Source: an uncultured bacterium (GTDB taxonomy: Bacteria; Bacillota_I; Bacilli_A; RF39; UBA660). From it: a stretch of DNA of 8,219 bases. Position numbers and translations under genes: made by a program. Shown here one piece after another: positions 1 to 6,317 of the stretch. The stretch covers positions 1 to 8,219 of the forward strand of contig OMUM01000144.1 of NCBI GenBank assembly GCA_900314225.1, given 5' to 3'. The notes beneath the pieces were generated by a model. The model searched no databases and was not told the DNA's origin. It saw only the letters and a list, made by a program, of their open reading frames with translations. Each line of letters opens with the position of its first letter. The stretch's first letter is position 1.

Positions 1-59
1 GTTACAATCCTCTAAGTAGAAACTATTAATAAACTGTCCAACTTTTGGGGTTCAGCTCA
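1..59 (+). mobile_element. Right end of an IS3-family (IS150-group) insertion sequence, partial
   Basis: Positions 35-59 read TGTCCAACTTTTGGGG followed by TTCAGCTCA. The reverse complement starts TGAGCTGAACCCC and ends AAAAGTTGGACA, the form of the terminal inverted repeat of IS150-group IS3 elements as I remember it (TG-start, ACTG.ACCCC core, AAGTTGGACA inner end). The element would therefore end in CA at 58-59, and its body lies left of the window. Stop codons in all three + frames between 13 and 29 fit the end of its transposase gene. The stretch is locally more G-rich than the DNA that follows. The left end, target duplication and transposase are not visible, so the family call rests on the repeat alone. 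Confidence 0.68.
2..19 (+). CDS. Possible last codons of an IS3-type transposase (orfB), partial
   Basis: In the frame starting at position 2 the sequence reads LQSSK followed by a TAG stop at 17-19. This is compatible with the C-terminal tail of IS3-family OrfB transposases, which commonly end in a YR.QS-like segment shortly before the right terminal repeat. Only five codons are visible and the other two frames also stop nearby (TAA at 13-15 and at 27-29), so the frame choice is a guess based on position and resemblance. Confidence 0.25.
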   Translation, partial: LQSSK

Positions 60-70
60 TTTGCCGGTCA

Positions 71-97
71 GCAAAATAACTCTAATGTTATTTTAGC
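71..97 (+). promoter_or_regulatory. Hairpin in the leader of the pilin-like gene
   Basis: GCAAAATAAC (71-80) and GTTATTTTAGC (87-97) form an 8-bp stem plus two further pairs across a one-base bulge, around the six-base loop TCTAAT. No clean T-tract follows, so it is not a convincing terminator. It lies between the insertion-sequence end and the ribosome binding site at 128-133 and could be a leader structure, an mRNA-stabilising hairpin or chance in AT-rich DNA. Confidence 0.35.
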
Positions 98-127
98 ACA
101 CTATTCTTTGCTTTTTAATTATTAATT

Positions 128-133
128 GAGGAG
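128..133 (+). promoter_or_regulatory. Ribosome binding site fixing the pilin-like gene start
   Basis: GAGGAG lies seven bases before the ATG at 141. It rules out the alternative TTG at 126, which overlaps this site. Confidence 0.7.
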
Positions 134-140
134 TGGGTTT

Positions 141-419
141 ATGTTAAATTATTTTAATTTATTAAAAATACAACATCTTGAAGGTGGTTCATATAATATT
201 GATTCAATCATCAAGGCGATTCAGACTTTTTCTAATTGGGCTCTTAGAGTTGGAATTGCATTATCTGGTGTAGCATTAATTATTGGATTTATTTTATATG
301 CAGTAGTTGATGTTGATCAAAAACAAAGAGTAAAGCAAAGAATCATTCAAAGTATGTTTGGAATAGTTGGTATTATACTTGCTATTTCATTAGTTAACTT
401 AATAATTGATTTATTCTAG
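141..419 (+). CDS. VirB2/TrbC pilin-like conjugal transfer protein (Mbov_0395 type)
   Basis: A 92-residue small membrane protein. A TTG eleven bases further 5' than a good ribosome binding site would allow opens the frame at 126, but GAGGAG at 128-133 sits seven bases before the ATG at 141, so I use 141. The product has a short polar N-terminus and two hydrophobic segments: one around WALRVGIALSGVALIIGFIL, one near the C-terminus around FGIVGIILAISLVNLIIDLF. Between them is a charged loop, VDVDQKQRVKQR. Two membrane segments around a short charged loop is the layout of VirB2/TrbC pilin subunits of type IV secretion systems, and the loop recalls the Mbov_0395 pilin-like family of integrative elements (recognition from memory). 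Mature pilin would sit in the membrane and assemble at the mating channel. It begins the visible operon, with nine bases to the TrbL-like gene, which supports the call. No sequence motif proves pilin function. Confidence 0.7.
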   Translation: MLNYFNLLKIQHLEGGSYNIDSIIKAIQTFSNWALRVGIALSGVALIIGFILYAVVDVDQKQRVKQRIIQSMFGIVGIILAISLVNLIIDLF

Positions 420-428
420 AGGTTAGAG

Positions 429-1847
429 ATGTTAAATAAAGCACTAGATTTACTTAGAACTTTAGGTTGGTATATAGTAGATTTTATTTACTCTTTAATT
501 GATAGCTTATTCGATGTTTTAAAGAGCCTAAATGCTTTTGATATTGTAAATAGTATAGCAAAGAATAGTATTTTTTCTAATTTTTATACTGGAGTTATTG
601 CGATAGCTCTTACATTATTAGGATTATTCACAATAACAAGATTTATAAAGAAAGTATTAAATCCAGATGAAGAAATGCCAGCAGGAAAAATATATAAAGA
701 AGTTGCTATATGTGGAATACTCATAATTATGAGTACTTTTTTATTTGCACAAGCATCAACTTTTTCAATCAAATTAGCAGGATTTACTGGAAGTATATTT
801 GAACAAAATAATATATCTTTGTCAGATTCTATGTTGACTATGTATATTGATTATTCAGAAGGTTATAAAGCAACAGATGATTTTAAGAATGAAGATATAT
901 CTAAATACATTAAAAATGATAAATTTACAAAAAAGAAAATGTATAACGATAAATATGTTACAGATGATAAATGGATTTTACCAGATGAAGAAGATTACAA
1001 ATATTCTATAAATTGGATTATGGCTATTCTAGTAGGAGGTTTTTTCTTATACTCATTATTCTTTAGTGGAATGATGTTAGCAAGAAGGCAAATTGAATTC
1101 TTATTCTTATTTACGATAAGTCCAATTATATTTGCAACATCAGTTGGTAATAAAGAAAGAAGAAGTGCTGTTTTTCAACAATTAGTTTCATTAATTTTAC
1201 AAGGTGCTGTTATTATGTTAATCATTACATTAACAGCTTTAATAATGCAACAGATAAATGATACAACATTCTTTACTAATACATTTAAAGATATATTAAT
1301 CAAAACTATTTTATACATTGGATGTGGTTCATTTTTATTGACAGGATCTCAAGTAGTTAATCGATTCATTGGAGGAAATGTATCAGCAAATAGTGGAAGA
1401 GAACAATTAATGGCTATGATGGGATTCGGTCAAAGTATGGGTGCAGTTGCAAGTGTTGGAGGTTTAGCAACAGCAGGGGCAGGATTATTAAGAGCAGGAG
1501 CAACTTTAAAGGGAGCTTCAGTAGCTTCATCTGCTGGAAACTCTGCAATGCAAAAAATAGGTAATGCACTTAGTTCATTTGGATCTAAGATAGGTGGAAA
1601 TATTGGAGATGCTGGAACTCCTACTATTTCTGGAATTGGAGGTAATCTTCAAGCAATAGGTAGTGTGATGTCGGCATCGGCTTATAGAAGAGCACATCCA
1701 ATTGATTCTTCTGGAAAATCTACAATGAATTCCAGTCAAAAACTATCAAGATTTACATCAAATATGATGTCTGCAGGAACTAGTTCAATAGGTTCAGCAG
1801 TTAATACTGTTCTTCCTACAGGAATGGGAAGACATAGAAGGAGATGA
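429..1847 (+). CDS. TrbL/VirB6-like conjugal transfer membrane protein (Mbov_0396 type)
   Basis: A 472-residue polytopic membrane protein, started at the ATG six bases after AGAGG (418-422). Hydrophobic segments lie near residues 53-74, 91-112, 194-218, 223-241, 253-275 and 289-310, with an amphipathic or membrane-associated N-terminus (10-33). A polar, charged extracytoplasmic-type loop spans about 125-190. From about residue 316 the protein becomes a Gly/Ala/Ser/Met-rich tail ending in RHRRR. A membrane core followed by a low-complexity Gly/Ala-rich tail is typical of TrbL/VirB6 proteins, which form the inner-membrane part of the type IV secretion channel. The N-terminus (LLRTLGWYIVDFIYSLID) fits my memory of the Mbov_0396 ICE transmembrane family. 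It follows the pilin-like gene by nine bases and its stop overlaps the possible ATG of the VirB3-like gene. No frameshift or truncation is visible, so the gene may still be functional even though the ATPase is not in the window. Confidence 0.72.
   Translation: MLNKALDLLRTLGWYIVDFIYSLIDSLFDVLKSLNAFDIVNSIAKNSIFSNFYTGVIAIALTLLGLFTITRFIKKVLNPDEEMPAGKIYKEVAICGILIIMSTFLFAQASTFSIKLAGFTGSIFEQNNISLSDSMLTMYIDYSEGYKATDDFKNEDISKYIKNDKFTKKKMYNDKYVTDDKWILPDEEDYKYSINWIMAILVGGFFLYSLFFSGMMLARRQIEFLFLFTISPIIFATSVGNKERRSAVFQQLVSLILQGAVIMLIITLTALIMQQINDTTFFTNTFKDILIKTILYIGCGSFLLTGSQVVNRFIGGNVSANSGREQLMAMMGFGQSMGAVASVGGLATAGAGLLRAGATLKGASVASSAGNSAMQKIGNALSSFGSKIGGNIGDAGTPTISGIGGNLQAIGSVMSASAYRRAHPIDSSGKSTMNSSQKLSRFTSNMMSAGTSSIGSAVNTVLPTGMGRHRRR
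1838..1843 (+). promoter_or_regulatory. Ribosome binding site of the VirB3-like gene
   Basis: AAGGAG lies directly against the ATG at 1844 (no spacer) but nine bases before an in-frame TTG at 1853. The spacing favours the TTG as the translation start. Confidence 0.55.
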
Positions 1848-1852
1848 TAATT

Positions 1853-2134
1853 TTGTATATAACTATAAGAAGTGTAAGAAAGACACTAGGTAAATATGCA
1901 GAAATGCAAGATTTATATGTTGGGTTTCCAATTTTATTTATTTTCTTAATATTGTTTTCTTTTACTAGTTTTAAATTATTTGCATTAGTTTTTTTCACAA
2001 TTGGGGCATTTTTAATGATTCCAATATCTGTATCGAAAAAAAATAGAATGTATAAAGTTTTTGGAATGTTGATACTTTATTTATTTAGAGTAAAAAATTT
2101 TACTTATGAAAGAGAGGAAAATTCAAATGGCTAA
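1853..2134 (+). CDS. VirB3/PrgI-like small conjugation membrane protein
   Basis: A 93-residue product from TTG at 1853; 96 residues if started at the ATG at 1844, which overlaps the TGA of the upstream gene. I prefer TTG because AAGGAG (1838-1843) then has a nine-base spacer. The protein has a basic N-terminus (TIRSVRKTLGKY), the segment MQDLYVGFPILF, then two closely spaced hydrophobic stretches at about residues 29-63 of the longer form. A basic cytoplasmic tail (SKKNRMYKVFG) and a charged C-terminus follow. Two adjacent membrane segments in a roughly 100-residue protein encoded right after a TrbL/VirB6-like gene is the usual size, shape and place of VirB3/PrgI-type proteins, which link the pilus and channel to the VirB4 ATPase. 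Gram-positive elements normally have virB4 next; here it is missing. The call rests on topology and context more than on a diagnostic motif. Confidence 0.58.
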   Translation: MYITIRSVRKTLGKYAEMQDLYVGFPILFIFLILFSFTSFKLFALVFFTIGAFLMIPISVSKKNRMYKVFGMLILYLFRVKNFTYEREENSNG

Positions 2135-2309
2135 TGATAATAAAAAGACAATAAAAAACATTCAAGATTGGATAGAAAATAGATATTCCAAAAAGATAGA
2201 AAAACTAAGACCCAAGCTAATAAACTATAAAGATAAATTAATTATTGTTCATAATTACAAAGAATTAGATAAATTAATAGAAAATTTTAATGAACATAAG
2301 GATGGTTAA
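2127..2309 (+). CDS. Small charged protein of unknown function
   Basis: A 60-residue soluble protein that I do not recognise. An ATG at 2106 would give 67 residues but lacks a ribosome binding site. The ATG at 2127 is preceded by AGAGAGG (2111-2117) with a nine-base spacer, so I use 2127. The frame overlaps the last eight bases of the VirB3-like gene, which suggests translational coupling. The product is very rich in Lys, Glu, Asp and Asn, has no membrane segment or signal peptide, and is probably mostly helical (IKNIQDWIENRYSKKIEKL, then a second half around KELDKLIENFNEH). It ends two bases before the GtrII-like gene. It stands where a VirB4-type ATPase would be expected but shows no resemblance to a VirB4 N-terminus. 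It could be a small accessory or regulatory protein, or a rearrangement product. Confidence 0.55.
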   Translation: MANDNKKTIKNIQDWIENRYSKKIEKLRPKLINYKDKLIIVHNYKELDKLIENFNEHKDG

Positions 2310-2311
2310 GT

Positions 2312-3739
2312 ATGAAAAAAATGTTTAAAGATAAAAAACTATATATATTTTTGTTAATAGTACTCCTGTTTTTTAAAACATTCAGTATTATGAATTATTC
2401 TGTAGATACATATTTGCTTTTAGCATCGCCTAAATTGAAGTATGTATATGAGTACTTATCAGCAGGCAGAATTTTTACCACAGTCTTTTTCTTTATTCAA
2501 GGTTTTTTTCATATTCCAAATATAGTAATGTATATTACTTCATATCTATTAGCAATCATTTTTTCAACACTTTCAATATATGAACTAAATAAGGTATTAG
2601 ATAAATATATTTCAAATAAGTTCTTATCAGCCATGATATCAATTGCTATTATTATTAATCCATTTATTATAGAACTATGGCTTTTTATAGAATCAGGAAT
2701 TATGATGTTTTCAATTTTTGCCTGTATTAAGGGGTTTAAAAACTTTGACAAATATTTAGAAACTAAAAATAAATCTTTAATTGGGAAGTCATTTTTATGG
2801 ATGATTGCTGCATTGTTTTCATATCAGGGAACCATCGCATTATTTGCTTGTCTTTGTGCAATATCAATAATAAAAAATTCAAAAAGTAAGAAAAAATTTA
2901 TAAAAAACAATATTTTGATGTTTATAATATATATAGTTCCAACGATTATTAACTATATATTTATAACTATGATAAGTAGGGAAAGGGTAGGTGCAAATCA
3001 CAATCTAATTAAAGTCATTAAAATGATAATCATTTCTACTAAAGAACAATTAATTAATTGTTTTGGGTTACTTCCAAATGGTTTCTACCCAACAATGCTT
3101 TTAGTAACATTTGTTATCTTAATTTATTATACAATAAAGAATAAACGAAAAAGAAACTACATGTTATCATTAATTTATATTACGCTAGTTACATACTTGT
3201 TTACAATAGCGCCAGTAATTCCCCAAAATAGTGATAGCCTAATAATGTTTCCAAGAACATCATATGCCTTTGCTTCATTAATTCCACTGTTATTTATTAT
3301 TAATAATAAGAATTTAAATATAAAGATAACATCAGCAGTATTAATAGTTCTTCTATCAGTTGAACTATATTCATTTACAAAAATTGAGATAAATAGATAC
3401 ATTGTTAATTATGAAGACAAACAAATTATTTATCAAATCGAAGATAAGGTTAAAAAGTATGAAGAAGAAACTGGCATCAATGTAGAATATTTATCTGTAT
3501 ATAACCAAGAAAACTCTCATATGTTTTACAATGATATAAATGATAATATTAATGTAAGTGCAAAAAATGAACAACCAAATTCTACTGCATTATATGTATA
3601 TTATTCTAATAGAAAAGTAAAAGAAAAAGAACAAAATAATAATATATACAATCTATATTTTAAAAATAAACATTGGCAATATTTTAGTCTAGATCAAGTT
3701 GTAATAGTTGGCAATACAATACATTGGTATATATATTAG
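2312..3739 (+). CDS. GtrII-type membrane glucosyltransferase (glucosyltransferase domain-containing protein)
   Basis: A 475-residue integral membrane protein. The ATG lies six bases after a weak AAGGATGG site (2298-2305), and two bases separate it from the preceding stop. About ten to eleven hydrophobic segments lie between residues 11 and 356. An early extracytoplasmic loop carries SVDTYLL (31-37) and an AGR at 51-53 before the next membrane segment; an Asp in the first loop followed by a GR motif is the usual look of GtrII-type glucosyltransferases. A MFPRTSYAF segment (312-320) precedes the last two membrane helices. Residues 357-475 form a polar domain probably outside the membrane. Known GtrII proteins transfer glucose from undecaprenyl-phosphate-glucose to a surface polysaccharide and usually sit with gtrA (flippase) and gtrB (Und-P-glucose synthase); neither is in the window. 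Substrate and acceptor are unknown. It might modify the cell surface of the host of the mobile element. A mannosyl- or other GT-C enzyme is the alternative. Confidence 0.6.
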   Translation: MKKMFKDKKLYIFLLIVLLFFKTFSIMNYSVDTYLLLASPKLKYVYEYLSAGRIFTTVFFFIQGFFHIPNIVMYITSYLLAIIFSTLSIYELNKVLDKYISNKFLSAMISIAIIINPFIIELWLFIESGIMMFSIFACIKGFKNFDKYLETKNKSLIGKSFLWMIAALFSYQGTIALFACLCAISIIKNSKSKKKFIKNNILMFIIYIVPTIINYIFITMISRERVGANHNLIKVIKMIIISTKEQLINCFGLLPNGFYPTMLLVTFVILIYYTIKNKRKRNYMLSLIYITLVTYLFTIAPVIPQNSDSLIMFPRTSYAFASLIPLLFIINNKNLNIKITSAVLIVLLSVELYSFTKIEINRYIVNYEDKQIIYQIEDKVKKYEEETGINVEYLSVYNQENSHMFYNDINDNINVSAKNEQPNSTALYVYYSNRKVKEKEQNNNIYNLYFKNKHWQYFSLDQVVIVGNTIHWYIY

Positions 3740-3745
3740 ATACAA

Positions 3746-3774
3746 AAAAGGATTCACTAAATATGAATCCTTTT
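3746..3774. terminator. Bidirectional rho-independent terminator between convergent genes
   Basis: AAAAGGATTCA (3746-3756) and TGAATCCTTTT (3764-3774) pair as a perfect 11-bp stem around the seven-base loop CTAAATA. Read on the - strand it is followed by T6 (A-run 3744-3749), which makes it strong for the lipoprotein gene. Read on the + strand the tail is only TTTT but still serves the GtrII-like gene, whose stop is seven bases upstream. The lipoprotein stop codon (TAA, complement of 3773-3775) lies partly inside the stem. Confidence 0.88.
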
Positions 3775-4444
3775 AACATGCTCTTCCATTAATACAAATT
3801 GTAAGAGTATGAAAACTATTACCACGATACTCGTTATCAATAAAGTCATCATCTGTATCATATGTAAAAACGGTTAACTTTATAGGTGATACAACCTGAT
3901 CAACTGAATAGCTACTTTGCAGCTTTATTGATGTAATTATACTATTATCGTTAAATTCGTCTGACTCCATATGAGAATAAAAGCTTTTTCCGAAATTGTT
4001 ATAATCATCATATAAATAATTCATTAAGTATTCCCACTTATCAAATGTATGATCAGGATTAAAAAAGTTATATGAAACATCCTCATTATTTTGCAAAGTA
4101 AACTTAATATTAAATCCCATTTTAATATTTGGATATTTAATCCACTCGTCATAAAATGATAAACCAAAAGCTTTACTGAGCTTAATATTATCATCATTTG
4201 ATGGATAAATTTGAAAGATATCAATATCTTCTTCGACAACAGGAGTTATATTTATAGTATCTATTCTTTGTAAAGTGTTACCAGACAATTTATAAATACC
4301 AATAGGAGTATTATTTGAATCATTATAATCGTTAGTAACTTCTTCTTTCTTTTGAGGAGATTTTTTTATCTCTGATACTTTTTTACTTTGAATGCACCCG
4401 GCCATAAAAATTATAATCAATATTACAAAAATAAATTTTTTCAT
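3773..4444 (-). CDS. Lipoprotein of unknown function
   Basis: A 223-residue protein with a clear lipoprotein signal peptide: a basic start MKKF, a hydrophobic core to residue 13, then the lipobox MAGC with the lipidated Cys at position 17. After cleavage it should be anchored to the outer face of the membrane. A Lys/Ser/Asn-rich linker spans about 18-46, followed by a compact domain with alternating hydrophobic and aromatic residues (TPIGIYKLSGNTLQR, FQIYPSNDDNIKLS, TFDKWEYLMNYLYDDY, LTVFTYDTDDDF, EYRGNS). The strand-rich look suggests a beta fold, and the acidic runs could bind metal, but no catalytic motif is visible. Two more Cys lie near the C-terminus (217 and 223) and could form a disulfide. 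The ATG has AGAGG (complement of 4451-4455) at proper spacing. The gene follows the acyl-CoA ligase by 56 bases on the same strand and is probably co-transcribed, though a weak internal promoter in the gap cannot be excluded. Confidence 0.85.
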   Translation of the reverse strand: MKKFIFVILIIIFMAGCIQSKKVSEIKKSPQKKEEVTNDYNDSNNTPIGIYKLSGNTLQRIDTINITPVVEEDIDIFQIYPSNDDNIKLSKAFGLSFYDEWIKYPNIKMGFNIKFTLQNNEDVSYNFFNPDHTFDKWEYLMNYLYDDYNNFGKSFYSHMESDEFNDNSIITSIKLQSSYSVDQVVSPIKLTVFTYDTDDDFIDNEYRGNSFHTLTICINGRAC

Positions 4445-4500
4445 ATATACCTCTAAAATAAATATAACAAAAAAATTAGAAATTTAAAATGTAATATTGA

Positions 4501-6207
4501 TTATTTTTCATCTTCTAATTTTTTATAGTCAACTTTCCCAATCATTGTTTTGGGAAGACTTTCTCTAAAAACGAACTCTTTAGGAATCATATATTTAGCT
4601 AAATTCTTTTCCAAATATTCTTTAATCTCACTTCTAATTTTAAAACTATCATGAAAGTCGCTTTTTAATACTATATATGCTTTAGGAACTTGAACTTTAT
4701 ATGGGTGGGGGATTCCTACTACACAAGAATTTAATACATACTTATTTTTATTCAAAACTTCTTCAATATGTGATGGATAAACATTGTATCCAGATGAAAT
4801 AATTAACCTCTTCAATCGCTGAACAAAGAATAAACATCCATTCTCGTTTATATATCCTAAGTCACCAGTATGTACCCATATTTTTCCTTTATCATCTTTT
4901 TCTAAAACTCTATTAGTCTCTATTTCATCATCTAAATATCCAAGCATAACACTAGGACCACTGATTTGAATCTCTCCGACTTTACCAACATCAACCTCAT
5001 TATGAGTATCTACATCAACAATTCTTAAATCGTTAGATGGTAGAGGGATTCCCACGCTCCCTAAAGTATACGAATTAGTAGTTGAAAAGATACAACCTCC
5101 ACTTGTTTCAGTCATACCGTAACCTTGTACAATGCCTCTAGTTGAGCCATGACTTTTTAAAAAATCGTTAACTCTTTTATTTCTCTCAGCATTTAGCGAA
5201 TCTCCGCCAGAAACAACATACTTGACATTGGACAAATCAATATCATCCATATGCTTATTTTTAAGTAGCGCTTCAAATAATGTTGGAACGCCAGCAATAA
5301 AAGTTGGTCTATATTTTCTTAGTAATTTATCAAATCTTCCTGCATCAAATCTTGGCACGAGTATTAGTTCAAGTCCGGTGCTTAGCGGATAGTGTACACA
5401 CTCAACCAAACCAAAACAATGAAACATAGGTAGAATCCCAAGCATAGAGTCAGTATCATTAATATCTGGTAAAGCAATATGCGCTTGATTAGGTACAACA
5501 TTTATTGCACCATTTGAAATGACAATACTCTTTGGTCTTCCGCTTGTTCCTCCACTGTGCAGAATAACAGCTGGATCGTCCTTATAAGTATCAACAATAA
5601 TATTTGTATCATAATCTTTTCCTTTATTATAAAAATCCTTCCAAAAAATAAATTTTTCATTACTTTTAGGTAATTTAACTTTTCTGTCCTCCAGAAAAAA
5701 ATACCCTAGTCCCATAGCGAATGGCATTGAATCTCTTGGAGATGAAAGAATTACTTTATATAATTCAGTTTCATCGATTATATTTTTAAGTTTTTTATAA
5801 TTAAAGTTGACAGTTATTAACATTACACTTTTCGTATCGACAATGCTCTTTTTTATCTCTTCTTCAGCAGACAAAGGGTGTATCATATTAGATATAGCGC
5901 CTATTTTACTAACCGCATAAAACATAATTACAGCTTCTGGTGTATTTGGCATACATATTGAAACAACGTCTTTCTTTCTAATACCTTGGCTCTTCAAAGC
6001 TTTAGCACAAATATCTATCTGAATAAAAAAATTCTTATAAGAAATTTTATTGTCAAAATAGTTAATAGCAATATTATTCATTCTGTTAAGATTTGAATTA
6101 TATAAATATTGGTATAAGGACATATCAGGGGTTTCTACTTCTCTTTCATCCTTGCGATAGTACTTATACCATCTTCTTTTATTTTTATTTAAAGAAAATA
6201 ATTTCAT
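4501..6207 (-). CDS. Acyl-CoA ligase-like AMP-forming enzyme (ANL superfamily, FadD-like)
   Basis: A 568-residue protein of normal length for an acyl-CoA synthetase. Motifs in order: the phosphate-binding loop SGGTSGRPK (218-226); the FHCFGL segment (262-267); the A5 adenine-binding motif GYGMTETSG (362-370); GEIQISGPSVMLGY (411-424); the A7 motif HTGDLGY (446-452) with the ribose-binding Asp 449; the A8 hinge RLKR (464-467); GYNVYPSHIEEVL (473-485); and the A10 catalytic lysine in PKTMIGKVDYKKL, Lys 558. These activate a carboxylate with ATP to an acyl-adenylate and usually then form the CoA thioester in the cytoplasm. The basic N-terminus (KRRWYKYY) and length suit medium- or long-chain fatty acids, but the substrate is not provable here. 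A8 has Arg at 467 where most relatives have Asp or Glu, and Gln at 463 where Gly is common. The ATG follows AGGAG (complement of 6211-6218). It is read divergently from a TetR-type regulator, its likely controller. Confidence 0.85.
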   Translation of the reverse strand: MKLFSLNKNKRRWYKYYRKDEREVETPDMSLYQYLYNSNLNRMNNIAINYFDNKISYKNFFIQIDICAKALKSQGIRKKDVVSICMPNTPEAVIMFYAVSKIGAISNMIHPLSAEEEIKKSIVDTKSVMLITVNFNYKKLKNIIDETELYKVILSSPRDSMPFAMGLGYFFLEDRKVKLPKSNEKFIFWKDFYNKGKDYDTNIIVDTYKDDPAVILHSGGTSGRPKSIVISNGAINVVPNQAHIALPDINDTDSMLGILPMFHCFGLVECVHYPLSTGLELILVPRFDAGRFDKLLRKYRPTFIAGVPTLFEALLKNKHMDDIDLSNVKYVVSGGDSLNAERNKRVNDFLKSHGSTRGIVQGYGMTETSGGCIFSTTNSYTLGSVGIPLPSNDLRIVDVDTHNEVDVGKVGEIQISGPSVMLGYLDDEIETNRVLEKDDKGKIWVHTGDLGYINENGCLFFVQRLKRLIISSGYNVYPSHIEEVLNKNKYVLNSCVVGIPHPYKVQVPKAYIVLKSDFHDSFKIRSEIKEYLEKNLAKYMIPKEFVFRESLPKTMIGKVDYKKLEDEK

Positions 6208-6255
6208 AACAACTCTCCTATCTTTTTAAACATATGTTGAATAAGTAACAAATAT

Positions 6256-6285
6256 ATTATATAATTGAATTAATTAAAGTATCAA
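6256..6285 (-). promoter_or_regulatory. Candidate promoter of the acyl-CoA ligase gene
   Basis: On the - strand TTGATA (complement of 6280-6285) and TATAAT (complement of 6256-6261, a perfect -10) are separated by 18 bases. Transcription would start near 6249, about 42 bases before the ligase ATG. A perfect 10-bp palindrome, AACATATGTT (6229-6238), lies in the resulting leader. Confidence 0.45.
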
Positions 6286-6297
6286 TAATCAGATTTG

Positions 6298-6317
6298 TTA
6301 TATATGTACATTAATGA
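6298..6317. promoter_or_regulatory. Candidate TetR-type operator in the divergent region
   Basis: The perfect 8-bp palindrome ATGTACAT (6304-6311) extends outward with matching positions in the form TnATnnATGTACATnnATnA. It overlaps a possible extended -10 for the regulator gene (TGt then TATATA, 6296-6304), so bound repressor would block its own gene. A further inverted pair, TGAACA (6315-6320) and TGTTCA (6335-6340), lies between this site and the ribosome binding site. Short palindromes are common in DNA this AT-rich, so this is a suggestion from position. Confidence 0.33.

Noticed and set aside
126..140. An earlier TTG start for the pilin-like gene
   Set aside because: It overlaps the GAGGAG ribosome binding site that serves the ATG at 141 and has no site of its own.
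584..772. Open frames on the opposite strand inside the TrbL-like gene, and similar ones inside the VirB3-like, GtrII-like and uppP genes
   Set aside because: They lie wholly or almost wholly within well-supported genes, lack ribosome binding sites, and encode only mirror-image hydrophobic sequence without family features.
4024..4239. A second - strand frame of 71 codons inside the lipoprotein gene
   Set aside because: It is an out-of-frame shadow of a gene with a clear signal peptide and lipobox, and has no start signal.
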